DNA of 64,000 bases. Source: Pseudophaeobacter leonis (GTDB taxonomy: Bacteria > Pseudomonadota > Alphaproteobacteria > Rhodobacterales > Rhodobacteraceae). Made by a program: the position numbers and the translations under genes. Where the stretch lies: assembly GCF_002087335.1 (NCBI RefSeq), contig NZ_MWVJ01000045.1, positions 38,355 to 102,354 on the forward strand. Reading direction: 5' to 3'. How positions within the stretch are numbered: position 1 is the stretch's first letter; every line of letters starts with the position of its first letter. The notes beneath the pieces are model-generated. The model saw only the letters and a program-made list of their open reading frames with translations. It was not told the DNA's origin and searched no databases. Positions 48,646 to 57,100 of this stretch are shown here, one piece after another.

Positions 48646-50216
48646 TTAAGATTTCTGGAACATGGCAAGCATGCGCCGGGTGACGAGGAAGCCACCAAAG
48701 ATGTTGATACCGGCCATAAAGACCGAGAGCGCCGCCAGCACGATCACAAGGAAAGAGCCGGATCCGATCTGCATCAGAGCCCCCAGAATAATGATCGAGG
48801 AAATCGCATTGGTGACCGCCATCAAAGGTGTGTGCAGACTGTGTGCCACGCCCCAGATCACCTGGAAGCCAATAAAGACCGACAGCACAAACACGATAAA
48901 GTGCTGCATAAAGCTGGCAGGGGCCACCAGACCCACCGCCAGCAGCAGCGCACCACCCACGGCCAACAGAGTCACCTGATTCTTGGTCTGCGCCTTGAAC
49001 GCCGCCACTTCTGCGGCGCGTTTTTCTTCAGCCGTCAGCTCTGGCACCACCTCTTTGGGTTTGGCGGCAATCGCCTGAACCTTGGGCGGCGGTGGCGGGA
49101 AGGTGATCTCACCACCATGGGTGACGGTGGCGCCACGAATGACGTCGTCTTCCATGTTGTGATTGACCTGACCGTCCTTTTCGGGCGTCAGATCCGTCAT
49201 CATGTGGCGGATGTTGGTGGCATAAAGCATCGAGCTTTGCGCCGCCATCCGGCTGGGGAAATCCGTGTAGCCGATGATGGTCACGCCATTATCGGTGACG
49301 ATTTTCTCGTCCATCACGGTGAGCTTGCAGTTGCCGCCCTTTTCCGCCGCGAGGTCAACAATGACAGAGCCGGGCTTCATCGCCGCAACCATCTCAGCGG
49401 TCCAGAGCTCTGGCGCTTCGCGGTTGGGGATCAGCGCGGGGGTGATCACGATGTCCACTTCGGGGGCCAGTTCCAGGAACTTCGCCAGCTGCGCGTCACG
49501 GAACTCCGGGCTGGAGACCGAGGCATAGCCACCAGAGGCGGCGCCATCGGCCTGCTCTTCTTCAAAGTCGAGATAGACAAACTCGGCGCCCATGCTCTCA
49601 ACCTGTTCAGCCACTTCGGGCCGCACGTCAAAGGCCAGGGTGATCGCGCCAAGCGAGGTCGAGGTGCCAATTGCGGCCAGACCGGCAACACCGGCACCCA
49701 CCACCAGAACCTTGGCCGGGGGAACCTTCCCCGCCGCCGTGATCTGACCGGTAAGAAACGACCAAAGTTATTGCCCGCTTCAATGTCCGCGCGGTAACCC
49801 GCGATATTAGCCATCGAGGACAGCGCGTCCATCTTTTGCGCCCGACTGATCCGCGGCACCATTTCCATGGCAACAACGCTGGCGCCTTTGGATTTGGCCA
49901 GCTCCAACCCTTCGGCGTTGCCGCCCGGGTTGAAAAAGGAGATCAGCGTCTTTTTCGAGTTCAGCCGCTTCAGCTCAGCCTCATTCGGCTGACGCACCTT
50001 GGCGATAATATCCGAAGCCTTCCACAGGGCAGCGGCGGTCTTGATCACCTCTACACCGGCCTCTTCATAGGTCGCATCGCTAAAGCCGGCCGCGAGGCCT
50101 GCTCCGCTTTCGATGGCGCACTCGTAGCCCAGTTTCTGCAGCTGACGCGCAGAATCCGGCGTCATAGCCACACGCGCTTCGCCGTTGATCACCTCTTTGG
50201 GTGTTCCAATTTTCAC
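48646..50216 (-). CDS. pntA: NAD(P) transhydrogenase subunit alpha, frame broken near 49754
   Basis: PntA carries the NAD-binding domain I and the first membrane helices. I chose GTG 50216 ([20 protein letters not shown]). Domain I includes [20 protein letters not shown] and [20 protein letters not shown]. At NNFGRFL one base is missing; the other frame resumes [20 protein letters not shown] and [16 protein letters not shown], the Rossmann motif. Four C-terminal helices follow (about 425-515). The repaired length is 523 aa, as usual for fused single-chain alpha subunits. pntB follows 13 bases after the stop. Confidence 0.94.
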
Positions 50217-50426
50217 CTTGTCGGTCCCCCTCGTCCTGCCCGCCCCGGCATCTGCCGGGTACGGATCGCAAACATTATGACTATCTTGCGCAATATATTT
50301 GCGCAATGGTTTCGCTGCGTCGCCGCATAGAGCTGCCGCGTTGCCGCATTTCTGCACCAGTCAACAAAACTGACGTGGATTCTGCAACCGGCCCTCTGCA
50401 CAGCCGATACCAAAGCATCGCCCCGC

Positions 50427-50876
50427 TCACAGCCACCGGCGTGTCTTTTGCTCATAGCGGGCCCAATCCGCCCGAAAACTGCGCCGCATCCTGTCTTCTT
50501 CGCCAGTGATGAATCGTTTTTCCAAAATCCAGGTCAGCGCCGGGATCAACGGCAGGGCCAGCACCGCGTCAAAATAGAGGATCAAACCGGTCAGGATCAT
50601 CACATCTGCCAGGTAGATCGGATTGCGGCTGCGCTTGAAAATACCCGACTGCACCAGATGGCTGGGCGTCTCATGCGGCAGAATGGTGGTTTTCTGGCGG
50701 CGCATCTCAGTGATCGCCAGGCCAATCAGCACCAGCCCGCCGCCAACCAACAGCCCCCCCAGAAGGTCGGCCCAGACCGCGCCAAACCCCAGCCCCATCG
50801 GCAGATAGCGCGCCTGACACCAGGCCAGAGCCAGACAGACCATCAGCCAGGCCGGAGGAGTGTCGATCCATTTCAT
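50427..50876 (-). CDS. Isoprenylcysteine carboxyl methyltransferase-like membrane methyltransferase
   Basis: This 149-aa protein has three or four hydrophobic helices (about 8-25, 34-56 and 92-118). The C-terminal ICMT/PEMT signature is visible: HLVQSGIFKRSRNPIYLADV binds the methyl donor, and FITGEEDRMRRSFRADWARY follows with the Glu-Glu pair. Bacterial members of this family methylate lipids or small molecules; the substrate is unknown. It starts at ATG 50876, in the gap between pntA and the metallo-hydrolase gene. Confidence 0.75.
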   Translation of the reverse strand: MKWIDTPPAWLMVCLALAWCQARYLPMGLGFGAVWADLLGGLLVGGGLVLIGLAITEMRRQKTTILPHETPSHLVQSGIFKRSRNPIYLADVMILTGLILYFDAVLALPLIPALTWILEKRFITGEEDRMRRSFRADWARYEQKTRRWL

Positions 50877-51097
50877 CAAAAGTTACTTTCATCAAAGCCA
50901 AAAACCGCAGGTTTCCGGCCGGTCGGCGGCACCCTTCCCGCATCCGGGCGCAAGGTCCAGAGTTTCGCCAGCCCCTGCTGGCAGAAAAGAACAGGATGCC
51001 TCTTTAGGGCAGCCAAACCACGACGGCGTCCCCAGAGGCAATATGAACCTGCGCCTCTGCGACAAAACGCGCCCGCTATTGCAGCATTGATCGGCTG

Positions 51098-52066
51098 TTA
51101 TTCCCACTCCATCTCTTCAAAGACGCGGCCTGCGTTCTTGGTGGCCAGCTCTTCAAAGGTATCAAGCCCCCGCCACTGCGTCTGGTCGACGTAATAGGCC
51201 CCGGCCAGATCGCCGGCCTCGTCGATATGCGCGCCTATCTTGGCCCGCAAATCGGTGAGGTAGTCCAGGGTGTAGCGCCGCACCTGCGCCAGATTGGTCG
51301 GATGGCCATGTCCGGGGATCAGGTAGGTCGGCGCCATCGGCTCCAGCTTGTCGACCCAGGTTTCGATCCAGCAACTGGTGCAGGTATGGGGAAAGATGGG
51401 CAGCATGCGCTCGTGAAAGGCAATGTCGCCGGCAATCATGATTTTCCACTCGGGGATCCAGACCTGTACATCGCCCGGATCATGCGCCGGGCCCAGATGC
51501 AGCACCTCAATCGCGACGCCCCCCAGTGTGAGATCATAGCGCGCGTCAAAGCTCAGGTTGGCATGCTCCATGCGGGTGTCGCCTGCGCGATCCTTGTTGT
51601 AGCTCTGCATCCGCTGCAGGATGAAATCGCCATTCTTTTGTGTCTCGGCAATGGCGTCGGCATGGGCCAGCACATCGACGCCAAGATCGCGCCAATAGCC
51701 ATTGCCCAAAACCGCATGGCCCTGACCGTTCTCGTTAATCACCAGCACCACCGGCTGATCCGTTACTGCCCTGATCTCGGCATGCAGCGCCGCCGCCAGC
51801 GCATTTGACGCACCACCATTCACCACCACCACCCCGGCATCGGTCACGATAAAAGACAGGTTGTTGTTATGGCCGGCATTTTCATAGGTCGGAGGCGCTG
51901 TGGCGCCAATTGCGGAAAACACATGTGGGATAACCTCGACCGGCTTTGCGTAGAGCTCTGATTGGGGGTATTGGTCTGCAATGTCTTCACTGGCCGCCAC
52001 AGAGGTAGCAATGCTTAAACCGGACAGGCCTAGGCCCGCGAGCGTGGCAATGGACAAGATCTTCAT
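51098..52066 (-). CDS. Exported metallo-beta-lactamase-fold protein with altered metal motif
   Basis: This 322-aa protein has a signal peptide (MKILSIATLAGLGLSGLSIA, cut near VAA-SE at residue 25). Later MBL motifs are present: LGPAHDPGDVQVWIPEWKIM, the Asp in MIAGDIAFHE, and LIPGHGHPTN. The first motif, normally HxHxDH, is replaced by VLVINENGQGHAVLGNGYW, with only the last His kept. Thus metal site 1 must be changed or absent. The frame has no break here. Family members of this type are found in the periplasm, with SoxH-like or quinoprotein-associated roles. It is divergent from the SDR gene. Confidence 0.75.
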   Translation of the reverse strand: MKILSIATLAGLGLSGLSIATSVAASEDIADQYPQSELYAKPVEVIPHVFSAIGATAPPTYENAGHNNNLSFIVTDAGVVVVNGGASNALAAALHAEIRAVTDQPVVLVINENGQGHAVLGNGYWRDLGVDVLAHADAIAETQKNGDFILQRMQSYNKDRAGDTRMEHANLSFDARYDLTLGGVAIEVLHLGPAHDPGDVQVWIPEWKIMIAGDIAFHERMLPIFPHTCTSCWIETWVDKLEPMAPTYLIPGHGHPTNLAQVRRYTLDYLTDLRAKIGAHIDEAGDLAGAYYVDQTQWRGLDTFEELATKNAGRVFEEMEWE

Positions 52067-52234
52067 TCTATATCTCCCAGGTGGAATCCAGCAGTCTGCG
52101 TCCGCAAATTATTCACACTTGCGAATATGATTGTAAATCCCTCATTCCGCTTGCGCCCCTGCCTGTGACGGAACGGCGCGCTTGCGCCCTGCCCTCCCGC
52201 CGATACTTTGGAAAAAAACTGGAGGAGTAGAGAT

Positions 52235-52987
52235 ATGGATTTGAGCGGAAAACACGCGCTTGTCACCGGTGGAGGCACAGGGATCGGCCTGGCAATCGCC
52301 AAGGCCCTGGCAGAACAGGGCGCGCAGGTGACCATCACCGGGCGGCGTCAGGAGGTTCTGGAAGAGGTGGCCACCAAGGGGCTTTTCCCGATGGCGATGG
52401 ATGTGCGCGACGAGGATGATATCATCGCCAAGATCGCCGCCGCAGTTGAGGCCCGTGGCCCCATTCAGATCTGCGTCGCCAATGCGGGTGTCGCCGAGGG
52501 CCACGCCCTGCACAAGACCAGCATGGAGTTCTGGCGCAACATGATGTCGACCAATCTCGACGGCGCCTTTCTGACCATCCGTGAATCCCTGAAATCCATG
52601 CGCGGCACCGATTGGGGCCGGATCATCACCATCGCCTCTATTGCCGGGCTGCGGGGCCTGAAAGGCGGCGCCTGCTATACGGCCAGCAAACACGGCATGA
52701 TCGGTCTGACCCGCGCCATTAGCGAAGAATACATGGGCACAGGGTTCACCGCCAACGCGATCTGCCCCGGCTACGTTGACACGCCCATCGTCGACCGCAA
52801 TATCACTTCAATCGCCAGCCGTGCCGGGATCAGCGAAGAAGACGCGCTGAAGGTCATGGTCAATTCAAACCGCCACCAGCGCCTGATTGAACCCGAAGAG
52901 GTCTCGGCGGCCGCGCTGTGGCTTTGCGGCCCCGGCTCGCAGTCCATCAACGGCCAGACCATCGAGATTTCCGGCGGTCAGACCTGA
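52235..52987 (+). CDS. Short-chain dehydrogenase/reductase
   Basis: This 250-aa classical SDR has the dinucleotide motif TGGGTGIGLAIAKALAEQ near residue 11, NAG in CVANAGVAEGHAL, Ser of IITIASIAG and the catalytic YTASKHG pair. GRR at the end of beta-2 (TITGRRQEV) favours NADP. It starts at ATG 52235 after a clear GGAGGAG site. Its ATGA overlap with the next gene and its position before kynU suggest one transcript, but no role in tryptophan breakdown can be assigned. Confidence 0.88.
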   Translation: MDLSGKHALVTGGGTGIGLAIAKALAEQGAQVTITGRRQEVLEEVATKGLFPMAMDVRDEDDIIAKIAAAVEARGPIQICVANAGVAEGHALHKTSMEFWRNMMSTNLDGAFLTIRESLKSMRGTDWGRIITIASIAGLRGLKGGACYTASKHGMIGLTRAISEEYMGTGFTANAICPGYVDTPIVDRNITSIASRAGISEEDALKVMVNSNRHQRLIEPEEVSAAALWLCGPGSQSINGQTIEISGGQT

Positions 52988-53403
52988 TGAAGCGAGCGGA
53001 ATTCAACCTCTTTTGTGCGACCTTTCCGGCAGCGGAACATGTGGTGCAATGGGGGAATTCCGATGTGTGGAAAGCAGGCGGCAAACTCTTTGCCGTCTGC
53101 GGCTGGGCCGGTGGCAAGGATGCTTTCACCTTTAAGGCCGGAAAAATTGCCTTTGAAGTCTTGCAAGACCGTCCCGGTGTTCGTCCGGCTCCCTATCTGG
53201 CCTCGCGCGGCATGAAGTGGTTGCAGCACTTTGCTGAGCCCGGCCTGACAGATGCCGAGCTACAGGACTGTATTACCCTGTCCTATCAACTGGTCACCGC
53301 CGGGATCTCAAAACGAAAACGGGCCGAGCTGGGCATTCCTGACCCGGCTACGCAACAGGCCCAGGGAAAAAGCAATCTGCCAGACACTGGACAGCACCGC
53401 TGA
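52987..53403 (+). CDS. MmcQ/YjbR family protein
   Basis: This 138-aa protein has the MmcQ/YjbR pattern: MKRAEFNLFCATFPAAEHVV at the start, WGNSDVWKAGGKLFAVCGWA with the conserved aromatic and Gly, FEVLQDRPGVRPAPYLASRG, and the helical end LSYQLVTAGISKRKRAELG. The fold resembles the wing domain of nucleic-acid-binding proteins, but function is unproven. Its ATG overlaps the SDR stop (TGATG), so the two are translationally coupled. Confidence 0.8.
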   Translation: MKRAEFNLFCATFPAAEHVVQWGNSDVWKAGGKLFAVCGWAGGKDAFTFKAGKIAFEVLQDRPGVRPAPYLASRGMKWLQHFAEPGLTDAELQDCITLSYQLVTAGISKRKRAELGIPDPATQQAQGKSNLPDTGQHR

Positions 53404-53407
53404 GATC

Positions 53408-53445
53408 GGATACGGAATTCAAAAAGCTTTAAGCTTGAAGTATCC
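53408..53445 (+). promoter_or_regulatory. Imperfect inverted repeat in the kynU leader
   Basis: GGATAC (53408-53413) and GTATCC (53440-53445) form the outer arms. Inside them TTCAA faces TTGAA and AGCTT faces AAGCTT, with small offsets. The site lies 22 bp upstream of the kynU ATG. It could be an operator or an RNA hairpin. Outer arms GGAT.../...ATCC resemble those of the kynA site. Confidence 0.4.
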
Positions 53446-53467
53446 AACCCCACTCGGGAGAGTCCAA

Positions 53468-54661
53468 ATGACCGATTTTGCCGCCACCAAGGCGATGTTC
53501 GAGCTGCCCGAGGGCATGATCTACCTTGACGGCAACTCGCTTGGCCCACTGCCTAAGGCGGCCAAGGACCGTGTCGCGTCGATGATCAGCGATGAGTGGG
53601 GCAAGATGCTGATCACCGGCTGGAACAAGGCTGGCTGGATGCAGCAACCCACCGCCATTGGCGATCGCATTGCTCGCCTGATCGGGGCTGAGGCTGGCCA
53701 TGTGGTAATGGGCGACACCCTGTCGATCAAGGTCTATCAGGCAGTTGCCTCAGCGCTGGAGCTGAACCCAACCCGCAGGGTGGTGCTGTCAGATAATGGC
53801 AACTTCCCGTCGGATCTCTATATCGTGCAGGGGCTGCTCAAATCGCTTGGCGCAGACTATGAGCTGCGGGTGGTGAACCCCGAGGATGTCGCCGACAATA
53901 TCACCGATGATCTTGCCGTTTTAATGCTGACCGAGGTGGATTACCGCACCGGACGCAAACACGATATGAAAGCCCTGACCGGGCTGGCCCATGCCAAAGG
54001 CGTGGTGACGGTTTGGGATCTGGCCCATTCTGCAGGTGCCTTGCCGGTGGATCTGGCGGGCTGCAAGGCGGCTTTTGCCGTGGGCTGCTCGTATAAATAC
54101 CTCAACTCTGGCCCTGGTGGTCCGGCCTTTATCTATGTTGCGCCCCGCCACGTTGATGCGGCGCGCCCGGCACTGTCGGGCTGGCTGGGTCATGAGGCTC
54201 CTTTTGCCTTTGATCTCGACTATCGCCCAGGCACCGGCATTGAACGGATGCGCGTTGGCACCCCGCCGGTGATCCAGCTGGCAGCTCTGGCGGCCTCGAT
54301 GGATATCTGGGATCAGGTTGATATGCAGGCGCTGCGCGCCACCTCCATCGCGCTTTGCGACCGTTTCATTGCAGGTATTGAGGCCAGCTGCCCCGAGCTG
54401 ACGCTGGCCTCGCCCCGCGACGGAACAACGCGCGGCAGTCAGGTGTCGTTTGCCTTTAAGCACGGCTATGCGGCGATGCAGGCGCTGATTGCCCGTGGGG
54501 TGATTGGCGATTTTCGCGCCCCCGATATCATGCGCTTTGGCTTTACGCCGCTCTATATCGACGCGGCGGACGTGGACGGTGCTGTGGCAATTGTTGCCGA
54601 TGTGATGAACAACCGGCTGTGGGACCAGCCGGAATACAAAATCCGCGCGGCTGTCACCTGA
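53468..54661 (+). CDS. kynU: Kynureninase
   Basis: This 397-aa PLP enzyme splits kynurenine into anthranilate and alanine. Motifs are the N-terminal EGMIYLDGNSLGPLPKAAKD (residues 14-33), the cofactor Asp in VWDLAHSAGALPVDLAG and the PLP Lys in AVGCSYKYLNSGPGGPAFIY near residue 220. I chose ATG 53468 (MTDFAATKAMFELPEG), as the open frame upstream lies in the MmcQ gene. The length is normal. It pairs with kynA 148 bp downstream; a formamidase gene is not seen between them. Confidence 0.96.
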   Translation: MTDFAATKAMFELPEGMIYLDGNSLGPLPKAAKDRVASMISDEWGKMLITGWNKAGWMQQPTAIGDRIARLIGAEAGHVVMGDTLSIKVYQAVASALELNPTRRVVLSDNGNFPSDLYIVQGLLKSLGADYELRVVNPEDVADNITDDLAVLMLTEVDYRTGRKHDMKALTGLAHAKGVVTVWDLAHSAGALPVDLAGCKAAFAVGCSYKYLNSGPGGPAFIYVAPRHVDAARPALSGWLGHEAPFAFDLDYRPGTGIERMRVGTPPVIQLAALAASMDIWDQVDMQALRATSIALCDRFIAGIEASCPELTLASPRDGTTRGSQVSFAFKHGYAAMQALIARGVIGDFRAPDIMRFGFTPLYIDAADVDGAVAIVADVMNNRLWDQPEYKIRAAVT

Positions 54662-54757
54662 TGCAATGCCCCGGCCCAAAGACCCTGCCGCTGTGTCGGC
54701 CGGTTGGCTGGGTGGCGCTGTGGCGTCGTCTGGCCCAATGCGGCACGTTAAATAAGA

Positions 54758-54808
54758 GGATCGTCGCCTTTCCCTGAGCTATAGTATTTCTAGGAAAGGG
54801 AACGATCC
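54758..54808 (+). promoter_or_regulatory. Inverted repeat around a -10-like box, overlapping the kynA ribosome site
   Basis: Two 16-bp arms, GGATCGTCGCCTTTCC (54758-54773) and GGAAAGGGAACGATCC (54793-54808), match at 14 of 16 positions. The 19-bp middle contains TATAGT (54780-54785), a good -10 box. The right arm contains the purine-rich ribosome site and ends one base before the kynA ATG at 54810. The arms could be operators that flank the promoter, or a hairpin that hides the ribosome site. Confidence 0.65.
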
Positions 54809-54809
54809 A

Positions 54810-55666
54810 ATGAGTGCCCCAGATACCGCCGCAAAAACCTGCCCGTTCAATCCCGCCGAGGACGGCGCCCAGATGGATTTTGACGGCCATATGTCCTATG
54901 GGGACTACCTGTCGCTTGAGAGCATATTGCACGCGCAGCACCCCCACAGCGACACCCATGACGAAATGTTATTTATCATCCAGCACCAGACCTCTGAGCT
55001 ATGGATGCGGCTGGCCATTCACGAGTTGCAGGCGGCGCGGGACAGATTGCTGCAGGGGGAGACCCGGCAAGCGTTCAAGATGCTGGCGCGGGTGGCACGG
55101 ATCTTTGAGCAGCTCAACTCTGCCTGGGATGTGCTGCGCACCATGACGCCCTCGGATTATACCGCCTTTTGCGACGCTTTGGGCCAAAGCTCTGGTTTTC
55201 AGTCGCACCAGTACCGGTTGATCGAATTCATGCTGGGCAATCGCAACAAAGCGATGCTGAAACCACATGCCCACCGCCCCGATCTGCTGGCCCTGCTGGA
55301 CGCCGAACTGGCGCAGCCCTCGCTCTATGACGTGGCGCTGCGCGCCCTGCACCAGAGTTTTGCCCTGCCGGACGCGGTGATCAATCGGGATCTGTCGGAG
55401 GCCTATCAGGTCAGTGACGCGGTTGAGGCCGCCTGGAGCGCGGTGTACCGCGCCCCTGAAGACCATTGGGAGCTTTATGAGCTGGCGGAAAAGCTGGTGG
55501 ATTTTGAGGACTACTTTCGCCGCTGGCGCTCAACCATGTCACCACAGTGGAACGGATCATCGGCTTTAAACGCGGCACTGGTGGCACCGGTGGGGTGAAC
55601 TACCTCAAACGGATGCTGGACGTGGAACTGTTCCCCGAGCTTTGGCACCTGCGCACCACACTTTGA
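54810..55666 (+). CDS. kynA: Tryptophan 2,3-dioxygenase, frame broken near 55530
   Basis: This heme enzyme opens the indole ring of tryptophan to N-formylkynurenine. The substrate and heme residues lie in [20 protein letters not shown] and [20 protein letters not shown] (heme region), then [20 protein letters not shown]. The frame slips after FRRWR, where one base (probably T) is missing; the other frame resumes [20 protein letters not shown] and ends WHLRTTL at 55666. The repaired protein is 285 aa. The Gly-rich loop in the second frame is part of the active site, so an intact gene is expected. Confidence 0.95.
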
Positions 55667-55735
55667 GCAAGACGCAACTGGGAGCAAGACGCACAATACA
55701 GGAACGTACAACACGGGGACACACAACACGGGACG
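55665..55735. repeat. Direct repeats after kynA
   Basis: GAGCAAGACGCA occurs at 55665 and 55682 (17-bp step; the first copy overlaps the kynA stop). ACAACACGGG occurs at 55708 and 55723 (15-bp step), with related ACAATACAGG between. The block is in the gap between kynA and the tetR gene. Confidence 0.7.
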
Positions 55736-55810
55736 GTGAGACGCTGAACAAAGTGAGGGGGGGCTCCCGCCCGTCATCGCGCGTCTTACGACGCACTCTT
55801 CCCGTTGGGC

Positions 55811-55837
55811 CCCGCGCCGCGTTTCACGCGGCGCGGG
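55811..55837. terminator. Strong GC hairpin between kynA and tetR
   Basis: The perfect 12-bp repeat CCCGCGCCGCGT/ACGCGGCGCGGG has a TTC loop. It lies between the convergent kynA and tetR genes. No T-run follows on either strand, so it may stabilise transcripts or assist factor-dependent termination. Confidence 0.5.
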
Positions 55838-55877
55838 CTGCGTCCAGCCCCCCGTTTACGCCATAAAACCCCATAGC

Positions 55878-55936
55878 CCCAATGCAACGGGGCCCAATGC
55901 GCACCGGGGGGCCAATGCGCACAGGGAGCCCAATCG
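55878..55936. repeat. CCCAATGC tandem repeats at the tetR 3' side
   Basis: CCCAATGC, or a near copy, occurs at 55878, 55893, 55911 and 55929, separated by G-rich and C-rich spacers (15-18-bp step). The block ends 11 bp before the tetR stop on the minus strand. Confidence 0.7.
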
Positions 55937-55947
55937 TCAGCCCAGCG

Positions 55948-56529
55948 TCAACGCCGCGACAGGCCCCGGGCGCACAGGGCTGCGTAGGCTGCCACTCCGG
56001 CCTGATACTCCGCATAGGTTTCTGAGGTGTGCTTCACGCCTTTGAGACAGGCACAAAACAAGCCTCCAAGGGTGTCGGCATCACAGATCAGAACGACACG
56101 CCCCTGCCCCGCCTCGGCCACCAGCCAGGCCGCGTAAAGCGCCTGCAACTGCGCCTCGCCCCGTTTGATCATATCCCCGGCGACGCTCATACTGGCTTCA
56201 AGCAGCTCCATGCCATGCGCCGAAGACATCATCGCCTCCATCGTCTCACCGCCGTGCACCGCAAAGGCGCGATCCAGCTTTTCCAACAGCGTAGCCCCCT
56301 GTGCCAGTGCTGCGGCGATGTCATTGCGCGCCGTGTCATAGTAGATCTCAACAAGCGCGCAAAAGATCGCCTCTTTGTTTTTGAAGTGCAGATAGAGCGC
56401 CGGACGTGACATGCCCGCGCCGCGCGCTATGTCGTCCATAGATGCCTTGCGAAACCCATAGGCAGAAAAGCTCGCCCAGGCCGCGTCCAGGATGATCTGT
56501 GTTTTGTGATCAGGTGCAGAAATCTTCAT
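55948..56529 (-). CDS. TetR-family transcriptional regulator
   Basis: This 193-aa protein has an N-terminal helix-turn-helix: ILDAAWASFSAYGFRKASMD, then DDIARGAGMSRPALYLHFKN (about residues 31-50), the classic TetR pattern. The C-terminal ligand domain is all-helical. I chose ATG 56529 (MKISAPDHKTQIIL). It is divergent from the molybdenum hydroxylase genes with palindromes between, so it is the likely local repressor. The inducer is unknown. Confidence 0.92.
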   Translation of the reverse strand: MKISAPDHKTQIILDAAWASFSAYGFRKASMDDIARGAGMSRPALYLHFKNKEAIFCALVEIYYDTARNDIAAALAQGATLLEKLDRAFAVHGGETMEAMMSSAHGMELLEASMSVAGDMIKRGEAQLQALYAAWLVAEAGQGRVVLICDADTLGGLFCACLKGVKHTSETYAEYQAGVAAYAALCARGLSRR

Positions 56530-56538
56530 GATCCGGTT

Positions 56539-56581
56539 CTGACAGTTCACCTAAATAATGTCAATTGACAGACTGACAGTT
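56539..56581. promoter_or_regulatory. Operator-like cluster between tetR and the hydroxylase genes
   Basis: The perfect 12-bp palindrome TGTCAATTGACA (56559-56570) is flanked by two direct copies of CTGACAGTT (56539-56547 and 56573-56581). The second copy lies in the palindrome ACTG-A-CAGT. The cluster lies in the 102-bp divergent gap and could serve TetR control of both directions. Confidence 0.6.
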
Positions 56582-56631
56582 TTCGTGCATTTTGTCAAAG
56601 CCCCTTCGGACCCAGCAAAAAGGCCAGTCCC

Positions 56632-57096
56632 ATGTCAAAAACCCTGCGTATCAATGGCAAGACTCATGAGGTGGACCTCCCTGATGATGTGCCGCTTTTG
56701 TGGGTGCTGCGCGATGAGATCGGCCTCACCGGCACCAAGTTCGGCTGTGGTGTCGCGGCCTGTGGTGCCTGTACAGTGCAGGTCGATGGCGAGGCCATGC
56801 GATCCTGCCAGATGCAGCTTGGCGATATCGAAGGAGACATTACCACCATCGAAGGCCTTGGCACGCCAGACAATATGGCCAAGATCCAGACCGCCTGGGT
56901 CGACCATCAGGTGGCGCAATGCGGCTATTGCCAGTCCGGCCAGATCATGCAGGCCGCCAGCCTGCTGGCCGAAAACCCCAGCCCTACCGACGCGGATATC
57001 GACGAGGCCATGCAGGGCAACCTGTGCCGCTGTGGCACCTATCCGCGTATCCGCGCCGCCATCCACTCTGCCGCCAAAATGATGCAGGAGGCCTGA
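56632..57096 (+). CDS. iorA: Molybdenum hydroxylase small subunit, [2Fe-2S] protein (IorA type)
   Basis: This 154-aa subunit carries two [2Fe-2S] clusters. The plant-ferredoxin type site is [20 protein letters not shown] near residues 34-53, and the helical-bundle type site is seen in [17 protein letters not shown] and [15 protein letters not shown]. It passes electrons from the molybdenum site of the large subunit encoded next door. Isoquinoline 1-oxidoreductase is the closest named type, but related enzymes oxidise aldehydes or other N-heterocycles, so the substrate is open. Confidence 0.85.
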   Translation: MSKTLRINGKTHEVDLPDDVPLLWVLRDEIGLTGTKFGCGVAACGACTVQVDGEAMRSCQMQLGDIEGDITTIEGLGTPDNMAKIQTAWVDHQVAQCGYCQSGQIMQAASLLAENPSPTDADIDEAMQGNLCRCGTYPRIRAAIHSAAKMMQEA

Positions 57097-57100
57097 CCCC

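Noticed and set aside
55665..55936. Repeats after kynA considered as an integration site or mobile-element scar
   Set aside because: No integrase, transposase, tRNA end or target duplication is seen.
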